From contig JAMCUV010000028.1 in the NCBI GenBank assembly GCA_023379345.1, forward strand, positions 1 through 8,875: a stretch of 8,875 bases of DNA, given 5' to 3'. The notes under the pieces are model-generated. The model worked only from the letters and a program-made list of their open reading frames with translations. It ran no database searches and was not told where the DNA came from. This DNA is from Thermoplasmatota archaeon (lineage in GTDB: Archaea; Thermoplasmatota; Thermoplasmata; Thermoplasmatales; Thermoplasmataceae). Within the stretch, counting starts at the first letter, position 1. The number at the start of each line of letters is the position of its first letter. Made by a program: the position numbers and the translations under genes. Positions 1-6,602 of this stretch are shown piece by piece.

Positions 1-244
1 CGCCATGGGAATTTCGGAAAGCAATATCCCTTCCGGTTCCCCTTGAGCATCGCTTGCTTATTACTTTTTGAACAAGTCCTCTATGAAGGTAATCATCAAT
101 AACTTCCCGGGATCCATCAGTGCTGTTGCTGTCCACCACAACAACCTCCGCATCTATCCTTCCAGCAAAGTCGGTGATACTCTGGAACGATTTATCTATG
201 TACGGTCGATCATTGAAGTTCGTTATGCAGATGGAATATGACAT
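1..244 (-). CDS. Family-2 glycosyltransferase, N-terminal fragment (cut by window edge)
   Basis: The first 81 residues of a GT2 enzyme (GT-A fold), which moves a sugar from a nucleotide- or lipid-linked donor onto a growing glycan, usually at the inner membrane face. Seen: an opening beta strand (SICITNFNDR), the nucleotide-binding strand VVVVDSNSTDGS at about residues 35-46, and a basic RGTGRDIAFRNS segment near residues 69-80, matching the family's G-x-x-x-x-R-N-x-A region. The DxD metal site and acceptor half lie outside the window. The start is ATG at 244; an in-frame GTG at 250 is possible. A TATA-like box at 268-277 fits a leaderless or nearly leaderless message from either. Acceptor and sugar cannot be told. 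It lies downstream of the GT at 465-1499 on the same strand but appears to have its own promoter. Confidence 0.85.
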   Translation of the reverse strand, partial: MSYSICITNFNDRPYIDKSFQSITDFAGRIDAEVVVVDSNSTDGSREVIDDYLHRGLVQKVISKRCSRGTGRDIAFRNSHG

Positions 245-267
245 TATCACCAGTCAGACTCACTTGC

Positions 268-277
268 ACTATATTAA
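268..277 (-). promoter_or_regulatory. TATA-like box for the partial glycosyltransferase
   Basis: On the minus strand this reads TTAATATAGT. Its centre is about 28 bases upstream of ATG 244, the usual archaeal TATA distance for a leaderless transcript. A 7-bp inverted repeat (287-293 with 302-308) lies just upstream. Assigned by position and composition only. Confidence 0.5.
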
Positions 278-286
278 CTGTTCTGC

Positions 287-308
287 GCAAAATAGTGCAG
301 AATTTTGC
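287..308. repeat. Short inverted repeat upstream of a promoter
   Basis: GCAAAAT at 287-293 pairs exactly with ATTTTGC at 302-308 across an 8-base spacer. It lies just upstream of the TATA-like box of the partial glycosyltransferase, where an activator or repressor could bind. The rest of the 220-base gap between the two minus-strand glycosyltransferases shows no convincing gene. Confidence 0.35.
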
Positions 309-432
309 TGTGTTTGCGGATACAGGCTTTAGGGGGTTCTTGTGTGTTTTCCTCTCAGGCAGTCTGGCTGAGGCATAATATCTGGTACGATTTTTCCAAT
401 GCATGAATATGTGCTTCTGTGGATTGCTGCAG

Positions 433-438
433 AAAAAA
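433..438 (-). terminator. Oligo-T terminator after glycosyltransferase 465-1499
   Basis: Six consecutive T residues on the minus strand, about 27 bases past the TAA stop of the upstream glycosyltransferase. Archaeal RNA polymerase terminates on such U-runs without needing a hairpin. This supports the partial glycosyltransferase being a separate transcript. Confidence 0.45.
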
Positions 439-464
439 CAGATGATGGGAAATTACGGTATCGG

Positions 465-1499
465 TTACTCTGTTTCCTGTATTATGCCATAATTTGCATT
501 TTCGGTTCTGTAAAATGTGGAGACCTTCATTCTTATTCCCAAAATAAACCCTTTCAGGAAGCTGATATTGATCCTGATGAACTGTTTTGAAGAAAGCCTG
601 ATCAGCAGCATGCCCAGATCAACCTGAATCACCCATTTTATAAAATTCACGTAAAGGAATGGGGAGTGCACACTCTTCTTTCCGTGTATCTTTCTCATCA
701 GGAGAGTCCAGTCTCTGGATTCAGGGAATGCTCTTTCGACGTCAGCAGCAACATGATCCGCCCAATAGCCCTTTTGGCCAGGGGGCGGGACATCGTGATG
801 AAATCTTGACACTGTCGATGCGTACACTTCAAACCCTGATCCCTTAATCCGCTGGCATAGATCGCAGGAATTGTTGTAAATGAATTCCTCGTCAAAGCCC
901 GATATGGCGAGCAAGACTGATCTCCTTATCATGAAGGCATTGGGGAGAGCATCTGTATTCATGAGGTCCTGATCCGGAAGTACATGCTCAATCGAATTTC
1001 TTCCGGCAAGGTTCATGGACCATCTAGCTCTCCTGAATGGCGTGGAATATACCCAGATGCGTGATGGCTGGCTGCGATATGACACAGAAGGCATCACCGC
1101 ACCTATCCTTGGATATTTCTCCATTATGTCTATCAGGTGCATCACCGCCTCGCCGTTGACAATGTTGTCATCGTCTATGAATAGAATCAGGGGCGTTGTA
1201 GCCCTTCTCCACGCAATATTCTTGGCCCTTGTTATGAATACGCGATCGGGGAGCCACACGTAATCAATCAAATCCGGAAAGTCAGAATAGACTTCTGTCC
1301 TGACTGAAGAATCGTCAACTATTATTATCCTTGCCAGCATAGAAACAATCTGCCACGATCCGAGTATGGAATTGAGCAGTTCCTGGAGCTTCTGTTTTCT
1401 GTTATGCGTCACAATTGCAATGGAAAGGGCCCTGCGGTCAGGAAAGCTCGCTTCTGGGGCGGAAGGGTGCGAAGAGAGGCGTTCCTTATCATGTTTCAT
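465..1499 (-). CDS. Family-2 glycosyltransferase
   Basis: A 344-residue GT2 enzyme that probably adds a sugar to a cell-surface glycan or glycolipid. Seen, numbered from ATG 1499: opening strand SIAIVTHNR (26-34), IIIVDDSS (58-65) for nucleotide binding, RAKNIAWRRA (91-100), and LFIDDDN (106-112) carrying the DxD metal site. PNAFMIRRS (186-194) and GFDEEF (201-206) follow, then a DLCQR segment taking the place of the usual E-D-x-D acceptor motif, and an HHD near 234-236. The C-terminal ~70 residues are hydrophobic and basic (KWVIQVDLGMLLIRL), suggesting membrane contact. A TTG at 1514 would add five residues. ATG 1499 is preferred because the TATA-like box at 1521-1531 then gives a leaderless start. 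It diverges from the operon beginning at 1587. The substrate is unknown. Confidence 0.88.
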   Translation of the reverse strand: MKHDKERLSSHPSAPEASFPDRRALSIAIVTHNRKQKLQELLNSILGSWQIVSMLARIIIVDDSSVRTEVYSDFPDLIDYVWLPDRVFITRAKNIAWRRATTPLILFIDDDNIVNGEAVMHLIDIMEKYPRIGAVMPSVSYRSQPSRIWVYSTPFRRARWSMNLAGRNSIEHVLPDQDLMNTDALPNAFMIRRSVLLAISGFDEEFIYNNSCDLCQRIKGSGFEVYASTVSRFHHDVPPPGQKGYWADHVAADVERAFPESRDWTLLMRKIHGKKSVHSPFLYVNFIKWVIQVDLGMLLIRLSSKQFIRINISFLKGFILGIRMKVSTFYRTENANYGIIQETE

Positions 1500-1520
1500 G
1501 GTGCTATCAGACAACTATTA

Positions 1521-1531
1521 ATAGATATAAC
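1521..1531 (-). promoter_or_regulatory. TATA-like box for glycosyltransferase 465-1499
   Basis: Minus-strand GTTATATCTAT is centred about 27 bases before ATG 1499, favouring that start over TTG 1514. It shares an 87-base divergent intergenic region with the plus-strand promoter at 1556-1566. Confidence 0.55.
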
Positions 1532-1555
1532 TACAATATTTTTGTGTAGTAAGGT

Positions 1556-1566
1556 ATTAATATTAT
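1556..1566 (+). promoter_or_regulatory. TATA-like box for the 1587-3534 operon
   Basis: The run ATTAATATTAT is centred about 26 bases upstream of ATG 1587, consistent with a leaderless mRNA. The region around it is extremely A/T-rich, so the exact box is uncertain. Confidence 0.5.
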
Positions 1567-1586
1567 AATTACGTAATGATTGTATA

Positions 1587-2027
1587 ATGGCAACAAGTGT
1601 CAATAAAGTTGTGTATGCTGTGGGAATATTGCTCCTCGTTGACTTTGCAATCACAATTACCATACTGTTCACAGACAAGAATCTGCAGACTGATTTTGGA
1701 AGTGTGAAACCATATTTCATACACTGGTACGGTCTCCTCATAACGGGCATTGTGGATATAATCGGGGCCGGGATCATATTTGCCAGGCCAACTGGAAGAA
1801 ATTCAACAATTGCCGCCGTAGGAACAGCACTGCTTGCAGTTTTCCTCATTGCAGATATTGCCACCTATTCCATGGTTGGATTCAGCTCTGCTTCGTCCTT
1901 TGCAACATACCTCTTCGGCTTCTCCAAATTCAAGGGTTCGCTGTCCTATATTCCCGGACTCTATGATATCCTGTTTGCATTTTACATCATAACCTCCGGT
2001 GTTGCATTCGCTCTCCACAAAAAATAG
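1587..2027 (+). CDS. Four-helix integral membrane protein of unknown function
   Basis: A 146-residue protein with four hydrophobic segments at about residues 8-28, 44-66, 75-97 and 123-143. The loops are short; the longest (98-122) holds a Ser/Phe-rich stretch with two lysines. Both ends are short, so the N- and C-termini lie on the same side of the membrane. An acidic residue (D19, D57, D90, D127) falls within or at the edge of each predicted helix, which is unusual and may point to a proton- or cation-related role or to helix packing (inference). I do not recognise the family. It is the first gene of an operon; the next start is only 24 bases after its TAG, so it may anchor or serve the nucleotidyltransferase-like and glycosyltransferase products that follow. 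Confidence 0.8.
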   Translation: MATSVNKVVYAVGILLLVDFAITITILFTDKNLQTDFGSVKPYFIHWYGLLITGIVDIIGAGIIFARPTGRNSTIAAVGTALLAVFLIADIATYSMVGFSSASSFATYLFGFSKFKGSLSYIPGLYDILFAFYIITSGVAFALHKK

Positions 2028-2051
2028 GGGTGAACTGGGTAGTGGTGGAAG

Positions 2052-2699
2052 ATGGAAGTCACAGAAAGCTCAGGGTACAGGAACGTAAAGGCGGTGAAGG
2101 TTGCATCCGGATCCACTTTTATATGGGGCCTCCCTGAACGGCTTGTTACTTTCGCAGGAATTGCAGGATCAGTGTCCTACGATCCTCGGGGCGAAGACGA
2201 CATTGATATTTTCATCATAGCAAACCAGGACTGCCTGTGGGTGACACTTTCCTATGCCCTCATTTTCCGTCGTTTGCGTGGCTTCAATGAAATATGCCTC
2301 TCCCTGTGCATGGATCGCAGTTTTGCACATGACCTGTTCAGTAAGTCCCTTGACCAGCTTACTGCAAGGGACGCAACCAGGGTCATACCCGTGGTTGGAT
2401 CGCAGTATTATGGAAAACTGCTTCAGCTTTCGCCCCTGACCAGTCAGAATGATTTCAAGGACCAGGCCGATCTTCCCCATGATTCCAGATCATCAACTTC
2501 TTTGAAAATGCTGAACCTTATGGCATACCTGCTTGTTGGCACGTATCAGCAGATCAAAACCAGAGTGACAAACTACCGCCTCAAGGCAGCAGGCAAACCC
2601 CAGGAATGTTTCGAGGCAAAGATGGGCCTTCATCATTTCTTTCTTGACTCACTGAAGTACCAGCACATAAGGGAGGCGGAGAAACTCCATGACTCTTAG
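2052..2699 (+). CDS. Nucleotidyltransferase-superfamily protein (pol-beta/MNT-like)
   Basis: A 215-residue protein with the signature of polymerase-beta-type nucleotidyltransferases: hydrophobic-Gly-Ser, nine residues, then Asp-x-Asp. Here GS is at 39-40 and D50/D52 sit in DDIDIFII. These carboxylates normally bind two Mg2+ ions and drive NMP transfer. A later strand, ICLSLCMD (81-88), could supply the third carboxylate, and a TARD segment follows at 104-107. The order resembles a poorly described family in which GS...DDIDLFI is followed by ICLN-x-(F/L)-hydrophobic-D and a TAHE-like motif (recalled family pattern, not searched). The C-terminal half is helical and basic. It lies 24 bases after the membrane protein and overlaps the next glycosyltransferase by 11 bases, suggesting coupled function. 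The target is unknown: sugar phosphate, lipid, protein or RNA are all possible. Confidence 0.72.
   Translation: MEVTESSGYRNVKAVKVASGSTFIWGLPERLVTFAGIAGSVSYDPRGEDDIDIFIIANQDCLWVTLSYALIFRRLRGFNEICLSLCMDRSFAHDLFSKSLDQLTARDATRVIPVVGSQYYGKLLQLSPLTSQNDFKDQADLPHDSRSSTSLKMLNLMAYLLVGTYQQIKTRVTNYRLKAAGKPQECFEAKMGLHHFFLDSLKYQHIREAEKLHDS
2671..2676 (+). promoter_or_regulatory. Shine-Dalgarno-like site for the overlapping glycosyltransferase
   Basis: GGGAGG lies 12 bases before ATG 2689, inside the preceding gene. This is one of the clearest purine-rich ribosome sites in the window, as expected for an internal operon gene in an organism that otherwise uses leaderless starts. It supports the start at 2689 and the 11-base gene overlap. 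Confidence 0.5.
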
Positions 2700-3534
2700 A
2701 AGTGCCATATTCTTCAGCTATGCAAGGCCTGCGGATGTTGAATATGCAATGGAAAAGGCTCTTTCTGATCTGTTTGACGAGACAACAATGGCCATTGGAG
2801 GCATTGATCCCAGCACGGACACCGAAATTTCAGACCACAAGAATATACAGATACTTTACGAGCAGAGGAAAATGGGTAAGTCCTCATCATACAACAGAGC
2901 AATGCAGAATATCCGTGATGGTCACATATTCCTGATATCTGCTGATACAAGATTCCAGGATTCGGTAATTGGCCGGATGATCGAATGCCTAGGTGACAAT
3001 TATGAACTGGCATTCCCCAGAATTGAACCATTTCACGGAAGTACTCTTTCCGCGAAGTTAGGAGAGGTCATGTGGCATTTCCATGATTCTTACGTGGCCA
3101 TGAAGGAATCCCGAAACCAATTCTTCTGTGGCGGAGAATTCCAGATTGTCAGGCATCGCTTTATCATACCAAACAGCAGCATTGTCAATGATGATGAATA
3201 TCTCTGCCACAGGGCGATTTCTGGAGGAGGGAAGATACGGTATTGCAGGGACGTGATTGTGCGCAATACAGTCCCTGGCACCATGAGGGAACTCCTGAGG
3301 CAGAGGGTCCGCGTTAACTTCGGGCATATGCAGTCCAAAAGGTTGCTTGGGCAGCATGCATCATTTTCAATCTCCTCAGTAAATCCTCTTGAGACAATTG
3401 CCGCCATCAGAAATTTCAACAGGGATTATCCCGGAAGCCTGGCAGCCCTTTTCATGGCATCCATTGTTGAGATGATATCTCTGGTGGGGGCATTTTTCTA
3501 TCGGGTTCAAGGCAAAGACCTGAGCAACTGGTGA
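2689..3534 (+). CDS. Family-2 glycosyltransferase, compact form
   Basis: A 281-residue GT2-type enzyme. Seen in order: opening strand SAIFFSYARP (5-14), a GGIDPSTDTE segment (37-46) equivalent to the usual DGSTD region, GKSSSYNRAM (63-72) matching the GK-x-x-x-x-N-x-A element, and SADTRF (84-89) at the DxD position. Then come GGEF (148-151), NDDEYL (167-172) resembling the catalytic-base ED motif, and RQRVRVNFGH (204-213) resembling Q/R-x-x-R-W. The last ~30 residues are hydrophobic (about 250-271), a likely membrane-contact helix. The first Asp of DxD is replaced by Ser (S84), leaving D86, so metal binding may differ from the other two GT2s here. It overlaps the nucleotidyltransferase-like gene by 11 bases and ends four bases from a convergent methyltransferase gene. 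Sugar and acceptor unknown. Confidence 0.82.
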   Translation: MTLRSAIFFSYARPADVEYAMEKALSDLFDETTMAIGGIDPSTDTEISDHKNIQILYEQRKMGKSSSYNRAMQNIRDGHIFLISADTRFQDSVIGRMIECLGDNYELAFPRIEPFHGSTLSAKLGEVMWHFHDSYVAMKESRNQFFCGGEFQIVRHRFIIPNSSIVNDDEYLCHRAISGGGKIRYCRDVIVRNTVPGTMRELLRQRVRVNFGHMQSKRLLGQHASFSISSVNPLETIAAIRNFNRDYPGSLAALFMASIVEMISLVGAFFYRVQGKDLSNW

Positions 3535-3538
3535 GGTT

Positions 3539-4582
3539 CTATGCAGTTCCAGGACTCATGGCAAAGAGCAGATATTCGCACATCATGCTCACTGGAAAGA
3601 TTCCGGAAAGTGTTTCATCAAGCTTTCTGATGAATGGTATCCTTGCCAGCACCCCGTTGATCCGTCGGTAATTATAAGGCGGAAACAGGATGGATATGCC
3701 CCGGAATGCCCTGGGATGAAGAATAACGCTGGCACTAATTTCGTTCACACTCCTGGCAAGCACCGGGATTGGGTACCTGCTGTGCCTTGCAGAAATGATC
3801 CCAGAAAGTCTGTCTCTGGCATAGCCTCTCTTTCCTGTTATTATTGAGAGCACGAGATCCCATGCTGCAAACCTGTTAAGAGCTGTGCAGATGAACACTC
3901 CGTTCCTGTTGAGATTGTTTCTTGCAAAGCTGGCGATTTTGTCGAAGGAAGAAGCATCAGTTGCACCAAATGTGCTGTAAATGATATCGAAGGTTCCAAT
4001 GGTTTCGTTCCAGTTTCCACTCACTTCCACAAATCTTTCATAAATGCCTCTTGGAGAATTTTCTCTTGCAAACTTAAGGGCTTCCGGCGATACATCGGCG
4101 CATACGCAGCTTGTTCCGGAAAATCCATTCCTGGCACGGCTAATCTCATAGCCGTTTGAGCAGCCTATTTCCAGAATTGATACTCCGTCAGCCATGAATT
4201 TCCTGAGATAATCTGAGGCAACAGTTCTGAGGTGTGCCTGTACAGTGTCCAGCTGAATTCTGGCAGAATACTGGTCTGGATGCAATTCTCTGTGTACGTT
4301 ATCCGCCACAGGGGTGAGCGTGTATGCAATCTTCTTCCTGCCCGTGAAGTACCTGTCCATGTGTTCTCTACCGTACTTTCTTAGAAATGCTTCGGTTGCT
4401 TCTCCGGAATCACACTTTGCTGCGCTGTATGTCATCCCGTCTATAACCAGTTTATCTCTTTTTTCCAGGATTCTGCGTCTGCTTTCTGTGAGGATTACAG
4501 TCACTCTTCCATGATCAAGCGTGAAGTTAACATTGATTACGGTGGGTTCTGGTGGTGGCAGAATTATCTTGACGTCATGCAT
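3539..4582 (-). CDS. SAM-dependent methyltransferase with extra N-terminal region
   Basis: A 347-residue class I methyltransferase. Numbered from ATG 4582: motif I LEIGCSNGYE (137-146), motif II acid in CADVSPEAL (D163), and motif IV FDIIYSTFGA (198-207). The first ~105 residues precede the Rossmann domain and hold beta-type strands (VINVNFTL, RVTVILTE) and a KYGREHMDRYFTGR segment. This faintly recalls F420-dependent split-barrel nitroreductases, a weak inference. The C-terminal FPPYNY region and following helices match the neighbouring methyltransferase, so the two are probably paralogs. Start: an in-frame ATG at 4582 overlaps the upstream gene by 8 bases; TTG codons at 4594 and 4597 are alternatives. 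It is co-transcribed with 4575-5432. The substrate is probably a sugar or lipid of the glycan made by this locus (context only). Confidence 0.8.
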   Translation of the reverse strand: MHDVKIILPPPEPTVINVNFTLDHGRVTVILTESRRRILEKRDKLVIDGMTYSAAKCDSGEATEAFLRKYGREHMDRYFTGRKKIAYTLTPVADNVHRELHPDQYSARIQLDTVQAHLRTVASDYLRKFMADGVSILEIGCSNGYEISRARNGFSGTSCVCADVSPEALKFARENSPRGIYERFVEVSGNWNETIGTFDIIYSTFGATDASSFDKIASFARNNLNRNGVFICTALNRFAAWDLVLSIITGKRGYARDRLSGIISARHSRYPIPVLARSVNEISASVILHPRAFRGISILFPPYNYRRINGVLARIPFIRKLDETLSGIFPVSMMCEYLLFAMSPGTA

Positions 4583-5432
4583 ATCTTCTTGCAACAATTA
4601 GCATCTCATCCCCATGAGTCCTGAAGAAAGGCAGAAAGCAGATTGCCCTTTCTGCGGCAGATATGATTCTTCTGGCGATCCCTGACTTCACAATCTCGGC
4701 AAGATAAGGAGGAAGAAGCACGGCCAGTCCGTATATGCCGATTATCCTGAAAGTTTCAGGAATGAACTTCCCGGCGTCGTCCATGGAGTAATAGACGGAG
4801 GGAACACTGTCTCCGGCAACCTGGACATCCACACTTGCCAGTGTGCGGTCCCTTCCCATTTTGGGTCTGTTGCTGACCATCCTGATCAGGTTCTCCCCAA
4901 GGCACGAAGTGTTACGGAAGGACAGTATGAGAACCGATCCCGGTTTCGTTATTTTGTTGAGTCCATCTTTTAAGTTGGCTAAATCAGGCTCTGTATTTAT
5001 AAGACCATTGAAGCTGTAGACAACATCATATGTCTTCTTTAGGTTGCCGATATCTGCGGCTGGCAGGCACAATGCATTATACATTGCCTCAATTCCCAGA
5101 CGCGTCATTTTCAACCGGGAATAATCAACCATGCCGCTGGAGACATCAACAGCATCAAGCCTGTTGCCAGTTGCCTTGATATAGCGCGAGGATTCCTCTC
5201 CAGTGCCCTGGCCAATCTCAAGTGCAACACACCCCCTGAATGAATATGAAAGCAATATGGACATCTCAATGTTCCTGATATTGACGTTTACAAAATTGGA
5301 CAGTATCCTCTGATCATATATCTTTGAAGCACGGGAAAAGACCTGGTCCAGCATCTTATAATACGCTTCCTTATCTTTTCCTAGCATTTTCTGAATCAAA
5401 TTCTTAAATTCGTATATTAATGCCATGTTCAT
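4575..5432 (-). CDS. SAM-dependent methyltransferase
   Basis: A 285-residue class I methyltransferase. Motif I is LEIGQGTGEE (71-80), the ribose-binding acid is D96 in AVDVSSGM, and motif IV is YDVVYSFNGLIN (135-146). KPGSVLILSFRN (163-174) is the post-motif strand. The C-terminal part has a YYS segment (214-216), LAVLLPPYL (236-244) and a final DEMLIVARR, the arrangement of small-molecule methyltransferases rather than RNA or DNA enzymes (inference). The N-terminal ~65 residues are helical and likely cap the active site. The start ATG is at 5432, with a second ATG at 5426. A TATA-like run at 5451-5460 precedes it. It overlaps the following methyltransferase by 8 bases and shares its C-terminal layout, consistent with an old tandem duplication. 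Confidence 0.84.
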   Translation of the reverse strand: MNMALIYEFKNLIQKMLGKDKEAYYKMLDQVFSRASKIYDQRILSNFVNVNIRNIEMSILLSYSFRGCVALEIGQGTGEESSRYIKATGNRLDAVDVSSGMVDYSRLKMTRLGIEAMYNALCLPAADIGNLKKTYDVVYSFNGLINTEPDLANLKDGLNKITKPGSVLILSFRNTSCLGENLIRMVSNRPKMGRDRTLASVDVQVAGDSVPSVYYSMDDAGKFIPETFRIIGIYGLAVLLPPYLAEIVKSGIARRIISAAERAICFLPFFRTHGDEMLIVARRYA

Positions 5433-5450
5433 AATTTGAATAATATGTTA

Positions 5451-5460
5451 ATTTTAATTC
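5451..5460 (-). promoter_or_regulatory. TATA-like box for the two-methyltransferase operon
   Basis: Minus-strand GAATTAAAAT is centred 24 bases or slightly more upstream of ATG 5432. It sits in the 102-base gap after the zinc-tailed methyltransferase, so genes 4575-5432 and 3539-4582 probably form their own transcript. Confidence 0.4.
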
Positions 5461-5529
5461 TTTATGAAAACTGTTGCTGAAGATTTTTCCTTGTTTCACA
5501 GCCCCAATACGGGCAATAATTTCTCCAGT

Positions 5530-5534
5530 AAAAA
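5530..5534 (-). terminator. Possible oligo-T terminator
   Basis: Five T residues on the minus strand directly follow the TGA stop of methyltransferase 5535-6461. It is short, so partial read-through into the next methyltransferase is likely. Confidence 0.3.
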
Positions 5535-6461
5535 TCATGATGGGTTTCTGAAATCGTAAATTCCATCCACAATTGAGAACCGGTGTCCGTTCTCGCACCC
5601 TATGAAACCTTCTTTAATTGAAACCATTCCGTAGCAAACAGGGCAGGCCAGTAATTCTTCCAGATTGTGAAACTCAGTGTTGTCCTTGTAGCCTTTTTTT
5701 CTGCAGAGCAAATAATTGTTGGGGAACAGGAATCTTGATGGCCACTTATCCATCATCCGTGCCTGCAAATTTCGGGCCATCTGGCCTAAAAGCCGGTTAT
5801 CCGCATTAATCTTTCCAAGCATACCCGAATGAAAATTTCCAAGGGACGGCACAAGACCATTTTGCCGCATAATTTTCCTGATGGTGGAATGTGTCTGAAA
5901 ATATATGGGTCTCTTATTAGATTCTGGGCTCCCTCTGAGTGTTCCTGACACAAGAGGAAATGGGAATTCCCGATGGCTTTTTCCACCGTTAATTTTGTGC
6001 TTCAGCCAGAACAACATCATGGATGCATTGTCAGAGGAATTGTAATTGAATACAATATTTCCATCAGGTTTCATACAGCGCACTATTTCACGCATAGCCA
6101 ATCCTGGATCAGAAAAGTGATGGAATACCCGGAACATTGCCACAGTGTCGAGGCTGCCGGATCTGAAAGGAAGATGTGAAATATCAGCAAGCAAGAAAGA
6201 AGCGGATATGCCCTCATGGAGCATCCTCTGTCTGGCCCTCTTCATGTTAGTCATTGAGTAATCCACAAGTATTATTTTCCTGGATCTCTCTGCAAGAACA
6301 GCCGATAATCTGCCATAGCCACAACCAAGGTCAACAGACCACTCTGAGAATCGGGGTAAAAGTTCACGGAGTACACCGACTTCCATGGATGCCTCGGCAT
6401 CATCTATGATGAAGGCGGGATCTTCATAATCTGGAATGTATTGGTTGGTCCTGGTTTCCAC
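5535..6461 (-). CDS. SAM-dependent methyltransferase with C-terminal zinc-knuckle-like domain
   Basis: A 308-residue protein in two parts. Residues ~25-145 form a UbiE/Methyltransf_11-like domain: motif I VDLGCGYGRLS (43-53), LVDYS (65-69), ADISHLPFRSGSLDTVAMF (92-110) and HHF, with KPDG (131-134) after it. Residues ~267-305 hold CPVC (273-276) and CENGHRF (289-295), a C-x2-C-x12-C-x3-H set that resembles the zinc-binding segment at the N-terminus of RlmA-type 23S rRNA methyltransferases and Trm112-like modules. Here the module is at the other end. The middle (~150-265) is basic. The start is GTG 6461: an ATG two bases upstream is out of frame, and the A/T-rich box at 6482-6493 gives a leaderless fit. 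RNA methylation is one option; glycan or lipid methylation fits the neighbours better. Function unresolved. Confidence 0.82.
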   Translation of the reverse strand: METRTNQYIPDYEDPAFIIDDAEASMEVGVLRELLPRFSEWSVDLGCGYGRLSAVLAERSRKIILVDYSMTNMKRARQRMLHEGISASFLLADISHLPFRSGSLDTVAMFRVFHHFSDPGLAMREIVRCMKPDGNIVFNYNSSDNASMMLFWLKHKINGGKSHREFPFPLVSGTLRGSPESNKRPIYFQTHSTIRKIMRQNGLVPSLGNFHSGMLGKINADNRLLGQMARNLQARMMDKWPSRFLFPNNYLLCRKKGYKDNTEFHNLEELLACPVCYGMVSIKEGFIGCENGHRFSIVDGIYDFRNPS

Positions 6462-6481
6462 ATTGAATATAAGTAACCCCT

Positions 6482-6493
6482 CCTATTCTATTT
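6482..6493 (-). promoter_or_regulatory. TATA-like box for methyltransferase 5535-6461
   Basis: Minus-strand CAAATAGAATAG is centred about 26 bases upstream of GTG 6461. A competing TTATATTC (about 6465-6472) is too close to the start for a normal TATA distance. The purine-rich GGAGGGG between them lies 15 bases from GTG, so a leadered start is not excluded. Confidence 0.35.
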
Positions 6494-6560
6494 GCCGATG
6501 TGGCGTATATGATTGTTTTTCGGCCATACTTTCCAAAATGTCTTTTGACTGCTCGGTAAA

Positions 6561-6570
6561 GATATATAAC
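6561..6570 (+). promoter_or_regulatory. TATA box for the 49-residue protein
   Basis: GATATATAAC is a strong archaeal TATA match. Transcription would begin near 6590, giving a leader of about 12 bases with GAGAGGG before ATG 6603. Confidence 0.6.
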
Positions 6571-6602
6571 ACTGCACTCCATGGCTAAGAGAGGGCATAT
6601 CC

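Noticed and set aside
210..404. Minus-strand 64-codon open frame overlapping the partial glycosyltransferase start
   Set aside because: It runs out of frame across the well-supported GT2 N-terminus and has a composition unlike its neighbours; no promoter or ribosome site fits it.
1496..1864. Minus-strand 122-codon frame opposite the four-helix membrane protein
   Set aside because: Shadow of the plus-strand gene, which has coherent transmembrane helices, a TATA box and operon spacing.
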